NCBI RefSeq assembly: GCF_035222485.1
Contig: NC_085924.1
Location: 3,534,001-3,598,000, forward strand
Length of the DNA: 64,000 nucleotides
Reading direction: 5' to 3'
Origin: Podospora pseudoanserina
Taxonomy: Eukaryota > Ascomycota > Sordariomycetes > Sordariales > Podosporaceae
In this document: one piece after another, positions 9,092-18,939 of the stretch
Numbering within the stretch: the first letter of the stretch is position 1
Layout of the letters: every line of letters begins with the position of its first letter
Program-made: the position numbers and the translations under genes
Notes under the pieces: model-generated
Seen by the model: only the letters and a program-made list of their open reading frames with translations
Told to the model about the DNA's origin: nothing
Database searches by the model: none

Positions 9092-11307
9092 ATGGGTATC
9101 CAAGGCCTTTTCCCGCTCCTCAAGTCCATCCACCGCACCACCGAGCTCAAGAAGTATGCTGGCGAGACCTTTGGTGTCGATGGCTACGGCTGGCTCCATC
9201 GCGGTGCCATTGCCTGTGCCATTGAACTAGCCCAGGGCAAGCCCACTCGCAAGTAAGTCGTTCATTTTCCCTTTCACTGCCTGCCAGGATCGCTAACATT
9301 GTCATGAGATATGTCGACTTCGCCATGCACCGAGTCAGGATGTTCAAGTATTATGGTGTCACTCCCTATTTAGTCTTTGACGGCGACTTTCTTCCCAGCA
9401 AGGCCAAGACTGAGTCTTCGCGTGAGCAGCGTCGTGAGCAGAGTCTGAAGACTGGCCTCGAGCTCTTGAAAGCCGGCAAACCCTCGAAAGCCCACCTCGA
9501 GCTTCAAAAGGCCATCGACGTCACCCCGGAAATGGCTCGTCATCTCATCGAAGAACTCAAGAAAGCCGGTGTCCCGTACCTTGTCGCCCCCTACGAAGCC
9601 GATGCCCAGCTCGTCTACTTGGAGCGTGAGGGTGTTATCAGCGGCATTGTCTCTGAGGATTCGGATATGCTGGTGTTTGGTGCGAAGCGCCTGTTGACCA
9701 AGATGGATCAGCACGGTCAGTGTGTTGAGATTCAGAGAAAAGACTTCTGTTTGGTCCGCGAGATCTCCTTGACCGGTTGGACGGATGCCGAGTTCCGGCA
9801 CATGGCCATTCTCAGCGGCTGTGACTATCTGGGCGCTGTTAACAACATCGGCCTGAAGACAGCTTACCGACTGATCCGCAAGCACAAGACACCTGAGCGC
9901 ATCATTCAGATGCTCAAGTTCGAGGGCAAGCACAGGGTTCCCGAGAACTACTTGGAAGAGTTCAAGCAGGCCGAACTCACCTTTTTGCATCAGAGAGTCT
10001 TTTGCCCCAAGAAGAAGGACATCGTGTTCTTCACCGAGCCCGGACCCGCTCTCAAGGTCGATGAGATGCCATTCATCGGTGCTCCGGTCGAGACTGAATT
10101 GGCCCGGGCCATTGCCGCCGGAGACGTCAACCCCATCACCAAGAAGCGGATCGTCCTCCCGTCGTCCTCTCTCACCTCGCCGCCGTCCCCTGGTAAGAGA
10201 AGGATCAGTCAGACCATGGCTCCGGTCACTGTGCCGACGAGAAATCCTGGCAAACCGCCCGGCAAACCAATCAACGAGTACTTTGCGAAGCACAAACGGA
10301 TTCCCTTGGGCGAGATGGACGCCAATTGTTTCACCAACAACAGCCAGAACAATTCGCCCAGCAACTCCCCTCGTCCGATCGTCTTTCCTCTTCCGCGCCC
10401 ATACATTGCGGGCGTGGAGGAGGCGACCCGCCCATCTCGCCGGTATGTCAATCTCGAGGCTGCCCTGGGCGGAGAACGCCGTCGGAGAAGCGAGCCTGTC
10501 TCGAACCTCCTGGCGACGTACGAGACCTCATCGAACCGCCGCAAGACCACTGGCCCGGTTGTCGACATCTTTCAGGACGGCACCCCGTCGACATCGACTA
10601 CGAGGCCCCCCAAGAAAGCGCGCTTGTGTGATGACGACCTTCCCACTTTTACAGACAACAACACCCCTGTGAAGAGCAAGTTTTTCACATCTACCGAGGG
10701 AGCCGACTATATTCGGTCGGACGATTCGGTCGAGGAGGCTTTCCGCAGCATCTGCAACCAAGAAATTATGACTGGCACCCGCATCGTTCACGGCTTGCCT
10801 TCGCCCGCGCCCAGCATGCTTTCCGCATCCATGGACACGCCTTCTAGCATCGTGGGTACGCCTTCCACTGTCATGAGCACACCCTCTAGTTCCATGAGCA
10901 AGCCCTCGGGTCTCATGAACCGGTCTTGCAACATGATGAACACACCTTCCAGCTCGAAGAGCAGCACATCTAGCAGCTCTCAGACCCCTATTTTGACGCC
11001 TCTCCAGCGTTTGGGTTTCCAGGCTTTGCAGCGCGGGAAGCCCCGGGTCGTCTCTTCTTCGGTCCTCCAACCCACCAGGCTCTCGACGTATTCCAAGAGA
11101 TCGAGCTCGCTTTCGGTCAACCCCGCCTCGATTCCTCTGCCTCGTGCTGATTTGGCCGAGATTGAGGCCCTGAGCCAGCCTGTTGGCAGCGAAGATTTGA
11201 TTTTGCCCTCTAGTGATGGGGAGCTCGAGCAGGATGAGGAGGAGGGTACCAAGTATTCCAATGTTTCCAACAGCGGTTTGGATTTGTCGCGGTTCAAGTA
11301 CACCTGA
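9092..11307 (+). CDS. EXO1: Exonuclease 1 (XPG/FEN1 family 5'-3' exonuclease)
   Basis: Two exons, 9092-9252 and 9309-11307, joined as K|YVDF over a 56-nt intron (GTAAGT donor, GCTAAC branch at 9291-9296, ATGAG acceptor); 719 residues. The XPG N-domain starts MGIQGLFPLL with metal-ligand Asp30 (GVDGYGW) and Asp78 (VFDGD). The I-domain carries PYEADAQ and SEDSDML acidic residues, and the helix-hairpin-helix region has GCDYLGAVNNIGLKTAY. These are the catalytic signatures of Exo1, which resects DNA in mismatch repair, double-strand-break repair and meiosis. The C-terminal ~370 residues are Ser/Thr/Pro-rich and disordered. Near residue 508 lies VKSKFF, resembling the Mlh1-interacting S-K-F/Y-F box of yeast Exo1; an acidic stretch and LDLSRFKYT end the protein. 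Identification is very firm; the MIP-like motif is inference. Confidence 0.95.
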
Positions 11308-12004
11308 ACTGTACGAGTTATGAAGCTATCTGTGCACAGCGCTGGCGTTTGGGGGTTTGGCTCTCCCAGTTTTTATTTTGAAGGGGGGGGGGAGGGCTTT
11401 TGGGTCAGGACAAGAAAGTAAGGCTAGGGTTGTCATGACATCGGAACAAAACATGGCCAGGCGTTGAAGGGCACGAATTAAAGTATTTTTTAAACAAGGT
11501 TAAAGACTATGGGTAAAAGGGCGTTTGTAGTCAGCATCAGCATACACATGTATGGCGTTCATATAGTTTTAGTTTTTGTTTTTTTCCTTGCGGTTTGGTC
11601 TTAGAGAGGCAGCAGGGGAGTGTGGTAAAAGTGTAAGAGATAGGTGAATATCAAAGAAAACATCCAAAAATTATTCTTCAGTCCCATTGTGACTTGTGAG
11701 ATGGAAGAGTTGAGGCGTGAGATGAGGCTCTCACCCAATGCCAAGACACCAATATTCACCGCCCGGCAGAACATCTGCACGAAATGTGGGGGAAGGGACG
11801 GGGGCTCCACATTGACCCAAAAAAATCAACGGCGATAAAAATCTCCCCAGACTGCCCACTTCACCCATTTTTCCCACGAGCCGCCTTGCAACAACGACTG
11901 CCCCCCCCCCCCGCCCAGACAATTCATCTACTGGGATTTCCTGACCCCGACTCTCCCGGCGCTATCGCCACTGTCACTGTCAATAAATCAACAGCGCAAA
12001 AAAG
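11308..12004. other. EXO1 3' region and RRP14 promoter
   Basis: No gene seen. Has a G9 run at about 11383 and a C-run near 11904-11913. 11460-11600 is AT-rich and probably the EXO1 3'UTR/terminator. The last 150 bp before 12005 is the likely RRP14 leader. Confidence 0.5.
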
Positions 12005-13731
12005 ATGGCGGACGAAGAATTGCAGGTACGCAAAGCACCTACCACGGACCAGTTGGGGCCAAGCCCGCGAATCTATCTCTAACCCCCATCTCTTTCCCTC
12101 TCTAGGAGCGTCTCCGCGGCAACTCCCAGGCCTTCAACAGCTTGTTGTCGCTCATCCCCGGAACACTGTACTATGGGGAGGATACCAGTGTACGTGGCCT
12201 CCCTTTCTTGTCTTGATCTATTTCCTGCCCTGAGCCGAGCTGACCTGCGTCTTCTCCCGCGCAACAGGATCAGTGGAAGAAGAAGAAGCAGACCAAGGAG
12301 GAAGCCCGGGCCGCCAAGCGCAACAAGTTGGACCCCGACAGTGAACGTCACCGGAACGCCAAGGATCTCATGGAGGAGAAGGCGCGCAACAAGCGCAAGC
12401 TGAAGGAGCTCGAGGATGAGGACGATAGCCACAACTCCAACGACGAGGACGACGACTTTGAGATTGAGGGTATCGAGAAAGAGAAGCCGCTCGAGGGGTT
12501 GAAGAGAAAGGATACACCCGCCGCCAAGGAGGAAGAGGAGGAGTCGCCTGTCAAGAAGCAAAAGGTCGTCGCCGAGGATCCAGCCGTCGGGCAAACCCCT
12601 AGCAAAGATGCGGCCACGAAGGAATCCAAGAAGTCTGCGAAGAAGCAAAAGAAGGAGGAGGCCAAGAGGTTAAAGATGGAAGCGGCTGCACCAAGCAAGG
12701 CTGCTACCAAGAGGGATGAGGAGCCCGCTGTTCGGGAATCTACCGAAGCCCCCGACAGCGATGGCGAGGATGACGAAATGGTTCCTATTGATGTTTCGGG
12801 TCTGGTCACAAAGGAGGACGACAACACGTCAGAAACCACGAGAGATACCCCGGCGTCCGACGCCGCCAGAACCGACTCTTTAGCCGCTAGCAGCACGACT
12901 TCCATCTCCTCGGCCGTTCCACCGTCCGAAAGGCCAAAGGGTCTCAAAACTCCAGCTAACCCGGAAAACATTGCGAAACTTAAGGAGAAGCTCAACGCCA
13001 AGCTCCTCAGCCTGAAGATCGCGCGCAAGGCGGCCGACTCGGAAGGAAATGTGATCAAGAACAAGGAAGACCTCCTCGAAGCGCGGAGAAAACTCGCGCT
13101 CAAGCGTAAGGAGCGCAAGAACGAGATGCGCAAGCAGGCCAAGATTGAGGAGGAAAAGAAGAGGGAAGCTGCCCTCGCCACAGCCCGGGACTCGCCCGCG
13201 TTGTCCTCGTTCCTCCAAGAAGACGACAATGTCGAGACAAACTTTGCCTTTGGTCGCCTTCGCTTCTCGGACGGCACTCAGCTCTCTCACGACGCCGCCT
13301 ACGAAAAGACACCCGGCTCCGCCAAGAAGAAGGGCCCCTCGGACCCGAAGACTGCGCTTTTGAAGCTAGAGAACCAGAAGAAGAGGATCGCCAACTTGCC
13401 GGAGGAGAAGCAGAAGCAGGTGATTGAGCAGGAGGCTTGGCTGGCGGCGAGGAAGAGGGCGGAGGGGGAGAAGGTGATTGACAATGAGGCGCTGCTCAAG
13501 AAGGCGATCAAGCGGAAGGAGAAGGGAAAGAAGAAGAGCGAGAAGGAGTGGAAGGAGAGGAAGGAGGGGGTGCAGAAGAGTATTCATGACAGGCAGAAGA
13601 AGAGGGAGGAGAATTTGCAGAAGAGGAAGGATGAGAAGATGGCGAATAGGAGGGGAAAGGGGAAGGGGAAGAAGGGGAAGGGGGTGCAGACTAAGAAGAA
13701 GGGGGGGAGGCCGGGGTTTGAGGGGAAGTAG
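12005..13731 (+). CDS. RRP14: Ribosome biogenesis protein Rrp14/SURF6
   Basis: Three exons: 12005-12025 (MADEELQ), 12106-12189, and 12268-13731, all phase 0, with GTACGC and GTACGT donors and CTAG/ACAG acceptors; 522 residues. The spliced N-terminus ERLRGNSQAFNSLLSLIP followed by GTLYYGED and QWKKKKQTKEEA lines up with the yeast Rrp14 start (ERLRxNSxAFxxLLxLIP...YYxE...QWK), which is what fixes the two tiny first exons. The centre is acidic and low-complexity. The C-terminal SURF6 domain begins near the KLKEKLNAKLLSLK helix and ends in a long Lys/Glu coiled coil and a Lys/Gly-rich nucleolar tail (KGKKGKG...GGRPGFEGK). Rrp14 is a nucleolar factor needed for early 60S and 40S assembly. Strong call. 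Confidence 0.92.
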
Positions 13732-14878
13732 GAGGGGTTCTGCAGGGCTGGGCGATGTTGGGGTGCAGCAGCAGGGATCAAAACAAGCGGGTTTGTGTGT
13801 TTTTTCTTGGGGGGGAATTCGGCTGTTTTTGTTTTTGGTTTGGGCGTCTGGGGGTTGCTTATGTATATATGCTCTTTTTGGTTCTTCTCTGTCCTGTTCC
13901 GCTGTTTGGGCTTTTTTGCTTGCATTGTTTGAGTGGCATCAAACATGGGTATAGGTGAAGGGGAAGGAGGTGAAAAGTGGAAAGGGGAGCGAGAAAAACA
14001 CACTTGTCCGGTCGGCTGGCGTTGTTGATATATATCCTCGGAAACAGGCGTGTAGGCAGGCAAAAAGGAAAAGAATGATATAACTCTCCTTTGGAATTCC
14101 CCAGCCAATATCCAGGTCAAGTCCTTTTTTTTTTTTTGTTTTTTGAAAAACGTTAATTAAAAAGAAACTAAACAGACAGACAGACCATACATATCATGAC
14201 AACCTTTGGAACAAAACAAACAAACATGAAAAACTCCAATTTTTGCTCCCTACCAAAGCCAACTACAACGTACCAACCTACCTTACCTACCTACCAACCT
14301 CCACCCAGCCAGACCAGTTACATTTCCCGTCTTGTTTTTCCAGCGCATTGCAAACAACAAGCCAGAAGAAAAAAAAAAGAGCAGCATTCAATAGTATAAA
14401 AAAACCATACAAAAACCTAAACTTTAAAGTAAAGAAGAAAAAAAAATAAAAAGGTGGTATAGCCCACGGCAGCAGTCCAAACCAAACAAACAGAATTCTA
14501 AAATAAATAAAAAATAAAAAAGCGCTTTCCTGCCTGCCTGCCCCTTTTCTGCTTGTTGTCTGTCTGTCTGCCACCTACCGTCCCACCACCCCTTACATTA
14601 CGTATCGTTTGACATGGTAATTTGTCCCCCTCCACCCCCCCCCCCTTTCTTCCCCAGCTGAATATCTCCATCCCCCATTCAGACCCAATGTTTTTGTAGC
14701 CTGTCCCCCCTTGCTTCCATGCCTGCTTCCAGATTCCAGATTTCTACCCAGCCCCAGCGGTCCAGCTTTGGTAACCGTCATCGTCGACCGCATCGCTGCG
14801 TGTTGAATTTCCACATGTCGAATGCTGGATGCTGTTGTCGTTGTTCTCACAGCCCAAGTCTCCCACCAAACCAACAAA
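13732..14878. other. Convergent 3' region between RRP14 and VPS74
   Basis: No gene; both flanking genes end here. It has a T11 run near 14127, an ACCTACCTACC motif at 14285-14295, and A-rich stretches (14369-14380, 14436-14446). The frames that overlap RRP14's end are shadows caused by its G/A-rich codons. Confidence 0.55.
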
Positions 14879-16159
14879 CTAAAGCAGCGAATCCAACCTC
14901 GTAAAAACGCACAAACAAGCCGCCACAACCTCGAGCTGCAGCTCCTTGTCCTTTGCCTTGTTTACTTCCTATTGTAACCCCTGTCAGCATATCATCCCCC
15001 CAATCTCCCCCCTCACCCCAGTGTACTCACCTCCGTAATAACCCCCGGCAGATTCTCCCCAATATCATTCCTCACCGCCCCCCTCCCAAACGGCCACTGG
15101 CTGTACTCGGCCAGCAGCTCATCCGTCTGGTTAAACGCCTTCTCCCTCGCCTCGTGCCCCAGCGTGCTCAGCGCGTTCTCCAGCACGTTCGCCGCGTACG
15201 CCGCGCACACCATCGCCACCGTCCTCAAGTACCTAAACTCTAGCCCCTCCGGCAGCCACTGCGAATTGTTCAACACCACCGTCCGCTGCGTCAACACGTT
15301 GCGCACCCGCCTGCGAATCTCCTCCTTGGCGCCCCCGTCCACGACGGGGTGGGTCGCCATGTCAAACAGCAAAAAGTTGCGCTTTTCGGTGCGGAGGATG
15401 CCCTTGTCCACGAGGCCCTTGGCGAGCCGCTCGCGGACTTGTTTGAGTTGATAGCCGATTTTCATTAGGTTCCATGTTTCGCCTTTTTGTGGCGGTTGTT
15501 GTTAGTATTCGTGACAAAACGGGAGAAAGAAAGAAAAGAAAGAAAGAAAGGGGGATGTAAAATTTACCAGACATGAGGTCAATCCAACTGCTCACGCTCA
15601 TCTTCTCACTGCTCTTCATCATCTTGAGCGCCTCGTCCAGCAGCACCTCCCCCGTCAACGTGTCATCCACCACCTCAATCACCCTGTCCGGCAGCGGGAG
15701 GTTCCTCCTCGAAGCGTTCTTTTGCATCGAGATCCTCCCGCGAAAGGCAAGCTCGAGGACGATGCAGCCGCGGAGGGCGTACGAGATGTTGTCGTTCCAG
15801 AAGGAGAGGTAACCCTACCACACCCGACGCCAAATCAGTCAACCACCAACCACCACTGCTTTGTTATTTGGGGGGGGAGGGGGAAAACATACCTGCTTAT
15901 CCTTCAACCCAAGCAGCAACACCTCCTCCATCAGCGTCAACTTGGGCTGCTTCGACCTCTCGGCGCTCTCCGAGATGTCGCGGGGGTCAAACGCAATCCG
16001 GTGACCGTTCTCCCCCGACTCGTAGGAAGTTTCTGGGCCGCCGCCGCCGCCCGACGAGTTGCGGCCGCTGTCTTCTGTCGGGGTGGATGCGCCGCCCGTG
16101 GCACCGGCTCCGGCGGGGGGGCCGCCTCTCCGGCGCGTTAGGCCTGATGTGGTTGACAT
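14879..16159 (-). CDS. VPS74: Golgi phosphoprotein 3 homologue (GPP34 family)
   Basis: Four exons: 16159-15893, 15814-15568, 15482-15031 and 14968-14879; 351 residues. Phases agree at each join (KDKQ|GYLSFW, LMS|GETWN, VITE|EVNK). The third intron's donor is GTGAGT; the second intron contains a perfect TACTAAC branch site. The last 29-residue exon, ending VCVF-like CLCVFTRLDSLL, was recovered only by splicing. The first ~60 residues are Ser/Gly/Pro-rich with an early Arg cluster. The GPP34 core begins LTLMEEVLLLGLKD and includes GYLSFWNDNISYALRGC, an ERLAKGLVDKG helix and RNFLLFDMATHP. Vps74/GOLPH3 binds Golgi PI4P and the tails of glycosyltransferases to retain them in the Golgi; in fungi it is required for proper protein mannosylation. 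Very firm identification. Confidence 0.95.
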
Positions 16160-17322
16160 TTTTTTGGGGGAGGGAGGGTGTTTCGGTTTTGTCTGTCTAT
16201 GCTACGTAGTATTTGTAGAATGTTATGTGGATCGGTGGTTCGTCGGCCGTGAGAGACCGTTGTTGATCTTCTTCTGTGGAAGAAAAAGAAATTCGACCGC
16301 TTTGCTTTCGTTGCTCCGGAGGCGGTGGGTGGGTAGTGTAGTGTAGTGTAAATGGGGAGGCCTAGATTGGTCCGAGAGTGAAATTCGCGATTGGTTTACT
16401 CGGTTGCTGATTGGGTCTTCGTAGAAAGCTTCCTAGCTATCAGGATTACCGCCCCGTTTTGAGTCTGGAAGAGAATGGAGACCAATGTATCAATGTCGTC
16501 GTTGTCGTCGTCGGTGCGGTGGTGGTCGAGCAGATCAATGGAACAAGCGGGCGGTCGTTTCCGCGCGTCTCTCTCTCTCTCTCTCGGTCGGGAAGCTCTG
16601 GGACGAGAGAAAGCGGAACGGCTCCTGGTTTGGCTTTCTTGGAATTGCGCAGCGGGCTTGCTTGGCAGGGTTGCGCCAGGCTTGAGGGGAGGGGGGGGAA
16701 GGGTCCAATTCGTCTTCTTGGAGAATCAAAATATCTTTGGACCGAGTCGATCTTTTTGTGATCAAGAAACTCGAGCAATACGAATATCCCTTGTGTCTCG
16801 AGGGCAATCTTGCCAGATGGCTCCCAGATTTGTGCTCTCCTCCCTTTTTGCTGCAGCTGCCTTTTCCCCTCAGGCTCAGCAACTGGCAAAAGGGGCTTAG
16901 GACGCCTGGCCGATAACGATAACAGGTGGCCTGTCAGCCTCACGAGCTCCAATGCGCTCCGTGCGCTGCTGCACTGCATGGTCTTTGTGACCTGGGCTGT
17001 GCCGTAAGTTGATGCCTGGCGCCAAGGTGTAAGTAGGGTTAGGGTTCGGGTCTGGCGCGACGACTACGAAGAAAAAAGTATAATTCCAAAGTGCTCTACT
17101 GTAGATATTCCCAATGCGCCTCCAAAGTTGTATGCATGTATATGGCCCCTTATATCATCCCCCATCTGTCCTCTGTCTTTCCCATCCCCCATCCCCCATC
17201 ATGCCCACTGTAGAAACGCCCTGGCCCCGTCCGCCAGTCCCAAAAAGTCAGCTATGCAAGTGAACGAGTGTTGCTCCCTGTGTGGTTACGCTATCATGTA
17301 TCATTCCATTCCTGCCCCATCA
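16160..17322. other. VPS74 promoter and OSBP-gene 3' region
   Basis: No gene supported. A GTAGTGTAGTGTA run lies near 16336. TAGGGTTAGGGTT occurs at 17034-17046. Several frames at 16411-16979 on both strands overlap a CT/GTC-rich tract and look like chance. Confidence 0.5.
17034..17046 (+). promoter_or_regulatory. Tandem TTAGGG-type box
   Basis: TAGGGTTAGGGTT, about two units of the fungal telomere-type hexamer. It sits 290 bp beyond the 3' end of the OSBP gene and 875 bp upstream of the VPS74 start, so it may act as a promoter element or be an interstitial relic. Confidence 0.35.
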
Positions 17323-18939
17323 TTAAAGAATGCCATCCATGTCCCAGTTGCCAGCTTGGGCCCGCCTCAGCACCTCTCTGCCCTTTTCTGTGAGCGAAGG
17401 CTTACCGGCCTTATCAGTAGCCTGCTCAAAGAATACCGGCGTCCAGGTCTCTCCCTTCTTCTCTCGCTCCCGAGCCTTCTCACGTTGGGCCTCCTCAAGC
17501 TCCTGTTTGACTGTTGTAGCCTTGCCAAATTGCTTGGCATGAATCGCCTTGGTGACTTCACTCCAAAGCTGAAGAGACTCGTTGGGGAGCTGCTTCTCAA
17601 CAGGCGGGAGGACCTTTGGCGCCACACTCAATGGAGCAACATCAATGATGGTAATCTGCCGCTCTGGAGGGTGGGATTCCTAGTTGCGTGTTAGTCTCCC
17701 AAAAACCCAGTTTGAGCCATGTATGCAAATACTCACCAGAGGCTTGTTTCCAATAGTAAAGACAATCTTTTCTTTCCACGCGCCTCCAAGACGAATGAGG
17801 ATATCCTCTACCGGTACGTCCTTTATTTGAGTCTTGTTGTCGTTTTCAGGATTATAGCGGAAGATGATGCCCTCCATTTTGTTGGTTGTCCGGCCAAGCC
17901 AGCCGTCATTATAGTATCGGAGGATGGCCTTGAGCTTGGTCTCAGGGCATGTGATGTAGCACATATCACCAACACTCACGCTCAAAGCGCCCGTCAGAAT
18001 ACCGCCCAGATGAGCGGCCGGGTGAGTGAGCTGGTATGTCTCATGATCTCGGCGGTCCACCGTGATGAAGATACCCAGATTGTGCTCGCCGGGCATAACC
18101 TTGATGGAGGTACCGGTGAACTTGGCTGTAATCTGGTCGAAGCCCTTGGCATGAAGGCCCTTTTCGGGGCAATCAATGTAGAAAGCGCTGACTGGAGGGT
18201 GATGAGAGGTTTGCTCTGTCAGGTAGGAAATCCTCACCGGCTTTGTAGGGTTGGCTGCCGACTGAGTGACTGATACGGTGGAGGCTGCTCGAGGGTCGCT
18301 GGAGCCAAGCCCTGCCGGGATGGCAGACTTGGCAGACTTCATACTAGAAGAGCTACTCCCTGATGGACTTTTTCTAAGTGCGGAAGTGTCGATTCTCGGA
18401 GCATCATCCTCAGTTTCCCAGTTACACTGCCACCTATCAGCAAAAGTCCACGATCTCTCCCAACATCAAAGTCAACCTACCCGAAAGAACTCGCCCAAGC
18501 AAGAGTTGTAGGGCTTGCACGGCTTCCCCTTGGCATATTTCAAATCCTTGGTGAACCAGAATCGTAACACCTCGAGCATGCGATCTACAGGCTCATCGGC
18601 GGTTCCAATCGCGGCGAAAGCACTCGGGGAATCGAGGTAGTTCCAGTATTCAAGGTTTGGTGTAGGCTCGAGAAGCTGGGAGGGCAGCGAGAATCGAACG
18701 GCAGCGAGATCAGACACGCCGATAAACCTGTTGAAGGTGTGTGTGGTGTGAGCCAAATGTCACCGCCGGTCTTGGGACTCTCCAAGTTCCATATCGACAT
18801 AGCCCATGTTTCATACTCACTTCTTCAAAATGCCAATAAAGGTTTTGAGCTTCGATCCGTCGCTCACATGGTCCTCACCGGCGTTGGCATCGGCAGGTGT
18901 CGCCGCCGAAGACGGAGCGGACGAGAACCAGCCAGACAT
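17323..18939 (-). CDS. Oxysterol-binding protein-related lipid transfer protein (ORD only)
   Basis: Four exons: 18939-18821, 18727-18481, 18426-17737 and 17679-17323; 470 residues. Joins are in frame (LKK|FIGV, EFFR|CNWE, KPL|ESHP) with GTGAGT, GTAGGT and GTGAGT donors. There is no PH domain: the protein is essentially an ORD starting about residue 40. The OSBP fingerprint EQTSHHPP is at about 193-200, preceded by a Ser-rich insert (KSPSGSSSSS). Other conserved features are NSCLGEFFR, a GGILTG strand, and the C-terminal Arg/Glu-rich helix before TWTPVFFEQ. Such Osh proteins exchange sterol or phosphatidylserine for PI4P at membrane contact sites. The size and lack of PH/ankyrin modules place it with the short Osh4-7 group; which subgroup cannot be settled by eye, so no symbol is given. 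Confidence 0.9.

Noticed and set aside
9370-10293. 307-residue minus frame opposite EXO1
   Set aside because: Shadow of EXO1 codons; EXO1 is unambiguous on the plus strand.
12348-13277. 309-residue minus frame opposite RRP14
   Set aside because: Ser/Phe/Leu-rich complement of the Lys/Glu/Asp-rich RRP14 coding strand.
17034-17046. Telomere or subtelomere boundary suggested by TAGGGTTAGGGTT
   Set aside because: Only two units, flanked by ordinary housekeeping genes; better explained as a promoter-type box or interstitial trace.
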